Origin: SURF-25 sp040754255
GTDB lineage: Bacteria > Omnitrophota > Gorgyraeia > Gygaellales > Profunditerraquicolaceae
Reading direction: 5' to 3'
Assembly: GCA_040754255.1 (NCBI GenBank)
Contig: JBFMDA010000016.1
Coordinates: 1-28,500 of the forward strand
Length of the DNA stretch: 28,500 nucleotides
Under the pieces are notes generated by a model, which ran no database searches, was not told the origin of the DNA, and saw nothing but the letters and a program-made list of their open reading frames with translations. The first letter of the stretch is position 1. Each line of letters starts with the position of its first letter. Positions 9,801 to 15,403 of the stretch are shown piece by piece. The translations under genes and the position numbers were made by a program.

Positions 9801-10033
9801 TTTTCGCCAAAAACAAAACATACCGATTTAATTTCCTCGGCACCATCCCTGTAACGTACCACAACCCTAAGATGAAAGACACCTTCGGAAAAAATGGCGT
9901 TGCACCTGTTATGATCACGTTTCGCGATGCATCGGGTAATCCCGTCGAAATCAATTCCGGCACTATCCCCTCTCCTTACGCGCAACAGGTCAGGTCGCGC
10001 GCAATCACATCGCTTGAAATCTATCTCGGCTAA
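6803..10033 (+). CDS. large GH94-like (cellobiose-phosphorylase-like) protein
   Basis: About 1076 residues with no signal peptide, so probably cytoplasmic. The N-terminal region (NYNLAKPFANFFPGIAGTYG, then PMWAFYVNRGQAIASFG) and the segment QGNGNYRDMNQNRRCD with DIWFHPEIDDENI are those of a very large protein group commonly annotated as cellobiose phosphorylase / glycosyltransferase 36-like. The expected fold is an N-terminal beta-sandwich plus an alpha/alpha barrel. I do not see the GDWND-type segment that carries the general acid in characterised GH94 enzymes, so phosphorolysis and substrate are uncertain. Start choice: ATG 6803 gives a natural family-like opening (KPRYTLNAQGEFIIENY), while an in-frame GTG at 6767 adds 12 residues; neither has a clear Shine-Dalgarno. 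Located just after a receiver-only regulator. Confidence 0.75.
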   Translation: MHSASKKPRYTLNAQGEFIIENYNLAKPFANFFPGIAGTYGIPMWAFYVNRGQAIASFGTTDKNSSILEFFPANKAWQFVSHTGFRTFFKITGPKDSIFYEPFHNGLANLRFDIDSRMSISSYGLKIEESNSSIGLRTQVEYFTIPNDSFAALARIVTIRNTGRSTRHFQVLDGLPTIIPFGIANLFLKKLGRTIEAWMKVKNIEQGVPFYKIDVDPTDRPQVLHIVQGNFYLCFSQDAHTPRINKPIVDPECIFGPVTDLSYPYRFLSEKNYAYPHTQISVSKTPCAFITEKITLAPSEEKTLYTVIGSMGSLKALTSSVPRIARKEYLREKQNENRRVIEALQKDIDTSSAHRAFDLYAKQTYLDNIIRGGYPLIFGEGKSRKVFYAYSRKHGDLERDYNKFHIEPTYFSQGNGNYRDMNQNRRCDIWFHPEIDDENIILFFSLIQSDGFNPLVIKGCNFVLDEGAGFKAKLNALAEAKYHAALLSFLEKPFTPGSVILFIEQNKIGLRVDYGKFLDALIASSNRHQEAEHGEGFWTDHWAYNLDLLENYLAIFPERLKELVFDKRVFAFYDNTESVKPRDQKYMLKDSSVRQFHSLVPDSAKRELIRKRAYPHELSRTNHGNGDVYVTTLANKLFCILVNKMASLDPFGVGIEMEADKPNWFDALNGLPALLGSSINETFELKRLLALIEKFFASSGVGSVALSDEVYELLAKLDSLILAYFASTSKNRDFDFWDKSHALKEEYRHNTKFGFSGKETEVTTDTLKGIVAHCIKKIDTGLAKGYDKERNIYYSYFINEVTEYRILSQNFVKPTKFSQKKLPLFLEGQMHALRLSGSRHNAQLLYRGTQKSELYDKKLKMYKVTAPLKGMPEEIGRCGAFTPGWLENESVWLHMEYKYLLEVLKCGLYEEFYRDLRNTLIPFQRPQQYGRSILENSSFLVSSVFPDKSLHGNGFVARLSGSTAEFVNMWLLMNIGKTPFSLDSKNRLQLTFSPILAQWLFAKNKTYRFNFLGTIPVTYHNPKMKDTFGKNGVAPVMITFRDASGNPVEINSGTIPSPYAQQVRSRAITSLEIYLG

Positions 10034-10059
10034 TTTTATACATTGTGCATTTGTGCAAC

Positions 10060-10088
10060 TTGAAATCTTGCCCTTGTCGTGCTATACT
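10060..10088 (+). promoter_or_regulatory. sigma70-type promoter upstream of the c-di-GMP riboswitch
   Basis: TTGAAA (10060-10065), a 17-base spacer and TATACT (10083-10088) lie about 30 bases before the aptamer. The expected RNA start is near 10095. The same GCTATACTT -10 context occurs at the two predicted promoters at 16961-16989 and 17560-17589. Confidence 0.65.
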
Positions 10089-10114
10089 TATATTGACAAT
10101 TTGGTAACCTACTG

Positions 10115-10184
10115 AAAAGGCAAACTAGCAGTAATGCTGGGGCGCAAAGCTGCAGTCCCGAAAAACGGGAGGCTGAGCTGCCAA
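10115..10184 (+). promoter_or_regulatory. cyclic-di-GMP-I riboswitch aptamer (GEMM-I)
   Basis: The GEMM-I signature is present in order. GGCAAA (10119-10124) begins the aptamer. A short hairpin AGCA-GTAA-TGCT (10127-10138) is closed by a GNRA tetraloop. The conserved core GGGCGCAAAGCTGCAG (10140-10155) follows, then a variable hairpin TCCCG-AAAAA-CGGGA (10156-10170). The closing strand GGCTGAGCTGCC (10171-10182) pairs back to the start. This matches the Vc2-type layout, including the tetraloop that docks on the other arm. It is followed by a GGGGTT/AACCCC helix (10186-10191 with 10203-10208) and two intrinsic terminators, so c-di-GMP probably controls transcription read-through into the two small downstream genes. 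Whether ligand turns expression on or off cannot be told by eye. Confidence 0.9.
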
Positions 10185-10210
10185 AGGGGTTAAAAGAAAC
10201 AAAACCCCGA

Positions 10211-10235
10211 ACCCTAAGATGCCTTAGGGTTTTTT
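10211..10235 (+). terminator. intrinsic terminator 1 after the riboswitch
   Basis: An 8-bp stem ACCCTAAG/CTTAGGGT (10211-10218 with 10223-10230) with a four-base loop runs directly into a T tract (10230-10235). It is the likely expression platform of the riboswitch. Confidence 0.85.
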
Positions 10236-10242
10236 GATGAGA

Positions 10243-10269
10243 CCCCCGCAAAGTTTGCGGGGGTTTTTT
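10243..10269 (+). terminator. intrinsic terminator 2 in tandem
   Basis: A strong GC-rich stem CCCCCGCA/TGCGGGGG (10243-10250 with 10256-10263), extendable by two A-T pairs, is followed by six T residues. It lies 8 bases after terminator 1 and only 15 bases before the start codon at 10285. Confidence 0.88.
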
Positions 10270-10284
10270 GTTAAAGGGAAAAAA

Positions 10285-10524
10285 ATGAAAGCGCAAAGAG
10301 TAGTGACATTCCTAGACCGGGCTGAAGTAGATTTCCTCGATAAAGTGGGGAAAGACGCGCTCTTTACAAGCGGTATGAAAATCTCCAGGACGAAGATAAT
10401 TTCATGGACGATAGATTTCGTAAAAAAACTCGGCATCAACGGGAAGAACATTAAATCGGAAAGCGACTTTGAACACAGGATACTAGAAACGCTGGGGCAT
10501 GGGGGGTCAGACCCGCTACCTTAA
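10285..10524 (+). CDS. small ribbon-helix-helix-like protein under c-di-GMP riboswitch control
   Basis: A 79-residue cytoplasmic protein. The opening KAQRVVTFLDRAEVDFLDKVG is followed by a helix-rich stretch MKISRTKIISWTIDFVKKLG (residues 31-50). This pattern, a beta-like strand and then a 'SRTxII' turn into a helix, resembles ribbon-helix-helix transcription regulators, but I cannot confirm the family. The ATG at 10285 is preferred because AAAGGG lies just upstream and any earlier in-frame start would fall within the terminators. It is the first gene after the riboswitch and double terminator. It may be a regulator, for example an autorepressor or a DNA-binding output of c-di-GMP signalling. 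Otherwise treat it as hypothetical. Confidence 0.7.
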   Translation: MKAQRVVTFLDRAEVDFLDKVGKDALFTSGMKISRTKIISWTIDFVKKLGINGKNIKSESDFEHRILETLGHGGSDPLP

Positions 10525-10531
10525 TGCAATG

Positions 10532-10552
10532 GAGGCGCCTTCTATTAAAGGC
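10532..10552 (+). repeat. small intergenic hairpin
   Basis: CGCCTT (10535-10540) and AAGGCG (10547-10552) form a short stem-loop between the two riboswitch-controlled genes. No T tract follows, so it is not a terminator. It might affect translation or mRNA stability; function unknown. Confidence 0.4.
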
Positions 10553-10572
10553 GTGCACAAGGAGGGTTTGCC

Positions 10573-10884
10573 ATGAAGAACAAAAAAGTAATCGCACTGT
10601 GCGCATGCGGCCTGCTATTCGTAACCGGAATTGCCCTTGGCCAAGACAGCGCTTCAATCACGGTGACCTGTAGTATACCGGAAATCCCGGGAGTAAATTC
10701 CCCCCTTATCCAGGAAAAGACTCAAACCCTGCAAAATTCAGCCGTGCTACCGGCGGTTCAAGAAGAAAGTGCAGAAAACACTCACACATCAAGTACAACC
10801 CCGGATACAACGGAAACAACGCAGATTGTCCTTGCGCAAAGCTCTGCATCAACCGATGTATTGGAGACATACTACAGCAGATAG
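10573..10884 (+). CDS. small exported Ser/Thr-rich protein
   Basis: A 103-residue protein with a clear signal peptide (basic start, hydrophobic stretch to about residue 22, likely cleavage after ALG). The mature start is DSASITVTCSIPEIPGVNSP, a beta-strand-like segment, followed by a low-complexity tail rich in Ser, Thr, Gln and Glu. A strong AAGGAGG precedes the ATG. I do not recognise a named family. The strand pattern at the mature N-terminus resembles that of the 212-residue putative subunit on the opposite strand (SAEIDVAVNLP). One possibility is therefore a truncated or accessory surface protein. It is co-directional with the riboswitch and 48 bases after the small RHH-like gene, so c-di-GMP probably controls both. 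Its stop lies 8 bases from the stop of the convergent barrel gene. Confidence 0.75.
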   Translation: MKNKKVIALCACGLLFVTGIALGQDSASITVTCSIPEIPGVNSPLIQEKTQTLQNSAVLPAVQEESAENTHTSSTTPDTTETTQIVLAQSSASTDVLETYYSR

Positions 10885-10892
10885 CACAAACC

Positions 10893-13757
10893 CTACTCTT
10901 TTATCTTTTTTAGCGGGATATTATACAGGTAGGTAATATTTTCGAAGAGGCCTATGGTCTTTACCAGCGGCACCTCGGGTAAATAGTCCAGCGGCAGGCT
11001 ATTGATATCCAATGCGAGTGAATGCTCACCGATAGAGATATTAGTAAAAGAATATCTCCCTTCTGAATCGGTTTTTGCGGTCTTTGAATCGTCAAGCCGC
11101 AATACGGCATTCTTAATCCCCTTATCTACGCTGGTGTATGTGCCGTCTCCGTCAACGTCAAAATACACGATACCGGAAATCTCTGAACGCGATACAAGGC
11201 CGAAGTAAAGGCTTGTTGTCCTGCCTTGGCTTATACCAGCTGCCTGCGTCTGGGGGGTCGTTAACACGTATCCTGTCGGTATGGTATTGGCATCCAGGAC
11301 CACAAACGCCTTCTGGCCCCTAATAGCGCTAAATTTAAAATAGCCGAACATATCGGAAACTGCCGAAATATCCTTGCCCAGCCAGAGCCTGACGCCTTCG
11401 ACAGGAGCCTCATCCCTCTGTCTTAGGCCGTCTGAATTCAAATCTTTGAATACATATCCGTCGATAGAGCCGACTGCCTCCCACCGCTTGCCTGTATCCC
11501 AGGTATAACGCATACCCGCATTGAAGTCGGCCTCTATGCGCTTAACTACCGAAGTCTTTTCCGCCCATACGTTCCTTACCCTCGCAGAACAATACGCCTC
11601 TCTATCCGGCGTAGGCCTGTAAGACAACTCGGTGTATCCTTCTATGTAATCCTGGCCGGAAAGAAAACTGAGGTTCGAAGCGGCGTCTTCTTCGTCTCTA
11701 TACATAAAACGCACATTTTGGTAAAAAGGGCTATCGAATATCTGGCTGGTAAAATCCAGGCCCGTATCATAGACATGCGGGCTGCTGTGTTCTCCGGTAT
11801 ATTTGTCTTGGAGCCAGTTCCATTGCTGGTTAAAGAAATAATAAAGGTTTCCGATCAAGCTGAACCGTATCCCCGAAGAAATATTGTCGTTTATATAATC
11901 AAGGCTTGGCCCGCTATAATTCTTGTTATCCTGATGCCGATACGTAAGGTACGTTCCGACGTTCCTTATAAAATGAAAAGTTTTATTAATGCCTATCTGC
12001 GGGCTTTGGTAGCGCGACTGCGAAAGCTCTCCCAATTGATTTTGTAACGTATAGGAAAAACGCAGCGAAGCACTCGGGTCTATCTCATACCGGGCATCAA
12101 GGTCATAATTTTGATTCCACCGGTTATCGTTGTCAAGGGCGGGAAACAGCCTGTCTTGATATACATCCAGTCTGTTTGAAATATTCCATTTCTCGGCAGG
12201 AGAAAAACGCAAGGTAAACAACCCTCCCAATTCACCCCTGCGCCAGGTCTCACCGGTAATTGTCAAATAATCTTTATCTATATTCCTCAATTCATACGTA
12301 AAATTGAGGTCCGGCTGGTGATACGAACCCCTAAACAAATGGGCAAATGTTTCTGTGTCGTATCCTATTTCATAGCCCATTTTCCAGTCGCCCAAGGCCC
12401 AGTTGGCATTTGCATCATAGGCATAATGATTAAGGTAACCGGGCCTTTCCCTCCCGTACCCGTGCGCAACAGAAAACCCGAAATCAAGCACATCGAGCGG
12501 GTAATAACGTATATCGGCACCGTTTAAAAAGGAATTCTTTATCTTAGTCAAGCCCGGCGAGAGGTTTCCGAACCTGCCCCCTCCTTCCCTGCCCCAGAAG
12601 AGGTTATAGTAAAGCTTGTTGTTAAACGCCGGGGACTTAACACTTACGCCCCTTAAAGAAGGAACATCGCCGGATAACGCCAGGTTTGAGAAACCGGGAG
12701 AAAAATTAAAACCCCGTAACGAAAAATCTTTGAAATCCCCCCATGAACCTTCGGTAAGGCCGAGGGTAAAGTGCGTCAGGTCTGTTGTTTCCTTCAACGA
12801 CCTCACCACAGCCGTTGAATCAATTTTTCCATACGGAGTGGCGCCGTTTATGCTTATACTATGGTACCAGGAATAGGACTGCCGGTTCAATGAATCGAGC
12901 CTGCGGCCGGTCTCGTACGAATTCCAACCAAGAATGTAACGTACCTTAAACGTGTCAGCCCTTTCAGCATCAAGCCTCATTTTTTCAGCCACTGTCAGGC
13001 CGGTAGATTTTGGCAGGCTTCCGAAGAATTCAAGCGTCCATCTTCCGTTGTCATCCCAGACATGCACATACGTATACCCCACCTGCGTACCGGTGATCCT
13101 GAGCTGGTCGGGATTTTCCTTTTCTACAGAAAGGATATCGGGTTGCGTTACGAGGAACCGACGTATATTCGCGCCCACCACCAAAAGGTCCCTACCCTCC
13201 TCAATCTCAATGGGCTGCCGGATATCTTTGAAATTTTCATCCAGGACAATAGTCAGCGGCTGATGAGGCACTTCCTCCTTCTCGGGGAGTTTTATCTGCG
13301 GCGGTTGGGCAGGCAAGGAAACAGTGCCGGAAGGTGTTACCCCAGGCAGCCCTCCCTGCAAAGGGGCCACCGGCAGTTCTTGCGCAGGCTGCGCCAAATC
13401 AATATATTCTTTGATTGTTTCTTTATACGTGTTGATTGCCTCTCGGGAAGGAACTGCCTGCTCTATGCGCAAAGGAGGGAGTATCTTTTCTTCTGCCGTA
13501 GGCGGCAACGTATCTTGTTCTATTATACGTATGTATTTTAATGCGGGCTCGAAATTCGGCTCGGAGATCAGCGCTTTTCTAAACTCATGCAGTGCCTCTT
13601 CATACCGCCCCTGCCGGTAAAATTTTATCCCGATCTCACAGAGATATTCAGAAACCTGAGTGTACGCTACCGCGTCCTGCCCGAGTAGCTGGAAAGAAAA
13701 AACAAATAAAGCAACTCCGCAGGCAAATCTAAAAGGTGCCTTATGCGTATGCCTCAT
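10893..13757 (-). CDS. large outer-membrane usher-like protein (TPR, secretin-type N-domain, beta-barrel, two SdrD-B-like modules)
   Basis: 954 residues. A signal peptide ends at AVA (residue 31). One TPR-like helix pair follows (32-66), then a Pro-rich linker (about 80-165). Residues 167-246 (PIEIEEGRDLLVVGANIRRF, then DQLRITGTQVGYTYVHVWDD) resemble the pilus/secretin N-terminal domain of CpaC-type proteins. From about 268 to 755 the chain alternates aromatic and polar residues in short strands, as in a large outer-membrane beta-barrel. The C-terminus holds two related Ig-like modules (763-852 and 858-954), each opening with a Ca-loop-like motif: DLNSDGLRQRDE and DVDGDGTYTSVDKG. This resembles usher logic (periplasmic N-domain, barrel, C-terminal Ig domains), but I do not recognise it as a classical FimD-type usher. 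It abuts the chaperone-like gene with no gap, so the two are probably co-translated. Secretion or assembly of the neighbouring subunits is inferred. Confidence 0.7.
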   Translation of the reverse strand: MRHTHKAPFRFACGVALFVFSFQLLGQDAVAYTQVSEYLCEIGIKFYRQGRYEEALHEFRKALISEPNFEPALKYIRIIEQDTLPPTAEEKILPPLRIEQAVPSREAINTYKETIKEYIDLAQPAQELPVAPLQGGLPGVTPSGTVSLPAQPPQIKLPEKEEVPHQPLTIVLDENFKDIRQPIEIEEGRDLLVVGANIRRFLVTQPDILSVEKENPDQLRITGTQVGYTYVHVWDDNGRWTLEFFGSLPKSTGLTVAEKMRLDAERADTFKVRYILGWNSYETGRRLDSLNRQSYSWYHSISINGATPYGKIDSTAVVRSLKETTDLTHFTLGLTEGSWGDFKDFSLRGFNFSPGFSNLALSGDVPSLRGVSVKSPAFNNKLYYNLFWGREGGGRFGNLSPGLTKIKNSFLNGADIRYYPLDVLDFGFSVAHGYGRERPGYLNHYAYDANANWALGDWKMGYEIGYDTETFAHLFRGSYHQPDLNFTYELRNIDKDYLTITGETWRRGELGGLFTLRFSPAEKWNISNRLDVYQDRLFPALDNDNRWNQNYDLDARYEIDPSASLRFSYTLQNQLGELSQSRYQSPQIGINKTFHFIRNVGTYLTYRHQDNKNYSGPSLDYINDNISSGIRFSLIGNLYYFFNQQWNWLQDKYTGEHSSPHVYDTGLDFTSQIFDSPFYQNVRFMYRDEEDAASNLSFLSGQDYIEGYTELSYRPTPDREAYCSARVRNVWAEKTSVVKRIEADFNAGMRYTWDTGKRWEAVGSIDGYVFKDLNSDGLRQRDEAPVEGVRLWLGKDISAVSDMFGYFKFSAIRGQKAFVVLDANTIPTGYVLTTPQTQAAGISQGRTTSLYFGLVSRSEISGIVYFDVDGDGTYTSVDKGIKNAVLRLDDSKTAKTDSEGRYSFTNISIGEHSLALDINSLPLDYLPEVPLVKTIGLFENITYLYNIPLKKIKE

Positions 13758-14603
13758 CTATTTTAGGTCTCCGACGTAACTTATCTCACCGCTGGCATCA
13801 ACGGTAAGCATGGCTTCCCGAACCAAGGAATCCCTATCCCCGAGCTCAAGCGTCAGCACTATGTCGTATTTGCCCTGGGGGATACTTTCTTTCCACTCTG
13901 AATAGAATCTTCCCTTGTCATTCGGGAGCGTAAACAGGTCGTTAAATTCCCCTCTGGCATACACAATGCCCTGGGCATCCATGATATAATACGTTGCCTT
14001 TGCCGTAATATCGACATTCCCGCCGTTGAGGAAGTCGGCGCTTATTCCAAGCGGCGAGTCAATTGCAGGCCTTCCTATGGAAAGGTTAGAAAGGGTGCAT
14101 AATTTATTGATAGTTCCTTCCGGTTCGATATAGAAGAGTGCGCCGATCCTACCTACGACATTAACCACTACCCCTTCTGCCTGCTTTTGTGTACCCATAG
14201 GGCTTTCAAAAAACATAACCGCATAATGGCCGCCTTTGGCATCTTTAGGGACGGTCACGGTAAAATTCACCGACTGCCGGCCGTAAGGGGCAACGGTAAA
14301 TTCCGCAGGGACGAATGTTACCCAGCTTGCGCATGATAACGCAAGGCTTCGCGCAGGCTTAAATTCCTTCGTGCCGTCAAAAGGCGGCAGATAGTACCAG
14401 TCTTCAAGGTACGCCTTGACTTCAACCGGCGCATCGGACACATTCTCAACACTGATAGAACCTGTCTTTGTGCTACCCGGAGCTATGGATAAGCGGACTT
14501 TAGGCTTGTCAATACGAAGCATGGCAGCCTCAGCGCGCGTGCCAACAAAGACGCAGATAATCGATATAATGATTCCTACGCACAGGAATTTTTTTGTGAG
14601 CAT
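13758..14603 (-). CDS. periplasmic pilus-chaperone-like protein (two Ig-like domains)
   Basis: 281 residues. The signal peptide ends at about AEA (residue 26). The first domain (28-150) has the PapD / DUF916-like pattern: VRLSIAPGSTKTGSISVENV, then SDAPVEVKAYLEDWYY and GRQSVNFTVTVP with GGHYAVMFFE. The second domain (about 160-270) is another beta-sandwich (FLNGGNVDITAKATYY, GKYDIVLTLEL). This two-sandwich layout is that of fimbrial chaperones and of the Gram-positive WxL-interacting proteins; in a two-membrane cell a periplasmic chaperone is the more natural reading. No C-terminal membrane anchor is seen, unlike WxL-interacting proteins. An AAGGAGC ribosome site precedes the ATG, directly after a terminator-like hairpin following the subunit gene. 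Donor-strand function is inferred, not shown. Confidence 0.68.
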   Translation of the reverse strand: MLTKKFLCVGIIISIICVFVGTRAEAAMLRIDKPKVRLSIAPGSTKTGSISVENVSDAPVEVKAYLEDWYYLPPFDGTKEFKPARSLALSCASWVTFVPAEFTVAPYGRQSVNFTVTVPKDAKGGHYAVMFFESPMGTQKQAEGVVVNVVGRIGALFYIEPEGTINKLCTLSNLSIGRPAIDSPLGISADFLNGGNVDITAKATYYIMDAQGIVYARGEFNDLFTLPNDKGRFYSEWKESIPQGKYDIVLTLELGDRDSLVREAMLTVDASGEISYVGDLK

Positions 14604-14622
14604 ACGAGCTCCTTAAAAAATT

Positions 14623-14659
14623 AAAAATTCCCCTTCTATTTAATAACGCCGAAGGGGAA
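14623..14659 (-). terminator. intrinsic terminator between subunit and chaperone genes
   Basis: On the minus strand TTCCCCTTC (14659-14651) pairs perfectly with GAAGGGGAA (14636-14628) across a 14-base loop, and TTTTT (14627-14623) follows. Placed after the 212-residue gene and before the chaperone-like gene, it may be leaky and thus favour subunit over machinery mRNA. Confidence 0.8.
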
Positions 14660-14705
14660 AAGGCGCATGCGTTATCAGCATACTGTAACAGCAAAAAACC
14701 AGAGA

Positions 14706-15344
14706 TTAATATGCGACAACGCTCACAGTGACTCTGCCAGTGTAATCACCGGAAAGCTGATTGAGCGGTATAGGCTCAAAACCAGCATCGGCCGGCGGTA
14801 CATTGGGTATTGCGTAATCAGCCCTGACGGTCTGAACTGCTGCACCATCACCGCTGCTGTAAAGTACCAACGAACCGTCTGCGGGGCCGGGATTACCTGT
14901 TGCTGCCCCCAAAGGACAATCCATTGCTGCATCTGCAGTAGTGTCCCAGCAGCTGACTGCAGTAACACCCCACCCTTTCGCTAACCTTGTGCCTCCGTTC
15001 CAGAGCCCGTCAGACTGAGAGATAAGCTGATACCTCTGTCCTGCGGTAACCGCGGAAACAAAGAGTGCATAGTAATAGCGGGAGTACCATCTGCCTGCCT
15101 CGGTAACCTCATCAGCCAACAAATGCCTCAATTGGTCAAAGTTCATTACTGTCTGGTTGCCGGTAAATTGGTCATCAGCAGGGTCCGCGGTAAGCATGGA
15201 ATCTACCTTCGCCATACCCCAGGAAAGCTCCATAGTTGAAGGCAAATTGACAGCAACATCAATTTCAGCCGAGCTGGCCGCGTAGCACGTCGCCGCTAGG
15301 GAAACCGATAAAAACAGGGCAAGAACTAACGATAACTTTTTCAT
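14706..15344 (-). CDS. putative major surface-fibre subunit (single domain)
   Basis: 212 residues with a signal peptide ending at CYA (residue 22). The mature part is beta-rich: it opens ASSAEIDVAVNLPSTMELSW and ends QLSGDYTGRVTVSVVAY, a spore-coat-U/fimbrial-like subunit pattern. Two cysteines, C132 and C143, could form a disulfide. Three segments recur in the neighbouring triple-domain protein: QRYQLISQ (103-110), LVLYSSGDGA (159-168) and SGDYTGRVTV (198-207). It is therefore best seen as a single-copy version of the same domain. A near-perfect AAGGAGGTG lies 6 bases before the ATG, and a terminator follows the stop, both fitting abundant expression. Role as the polymerising subunit is inferred from size, expression signals and the chaperone/barrel neighbours. 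Confidence 0.7.
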   Translation of the reverse strand: MKKLSLVLALFLSVSLAATCYAASSAEIDVAVNLPSTMELSWGMAKVDSMLTADPADDQFTGNQTVMNFDQLRHLLADEVTEAGRWYSRYYYALFVSAVTAGQRYQLISQSDGLWNGGTRLAKGWGVTAVSCWDTTADAAMDCPLGAATGNPGPADGSLVLYSSGDGAAVQTVRADYAIPNVPPADAGFEPIPLNQLSGDYTGRVTVSVVAY

Positions 15345-15350
15345 TTAATT

Positions 15351-15359
15351 CACCTCCTT
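15351..15359 (-). promoter_or_regulatory. near-consensus ribosome binding site of the subunit gene
   Basis: AAGGAGGTG on the minus strand with 6 bases to the ATG at 15344. It is one of the strongest sites in the window and suggests high translation of the putative subunit. Confidence 0.85.
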
Positions 15360-15403
15360 CCTATTCCTCATTTTTACTTATTAACTATCTTCGCTGTATA
15401 ACG

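Noticed and set aside
13758..14603. Gram-positive WxL-interacting protein (DUF916) assignment
   Set aside because: The first domain is similar, but there is no C-terminal membrane anchor, and outer-membrane neighbours indicate a two-membrane cell, so a periplasmic chaperone-like role fits better.
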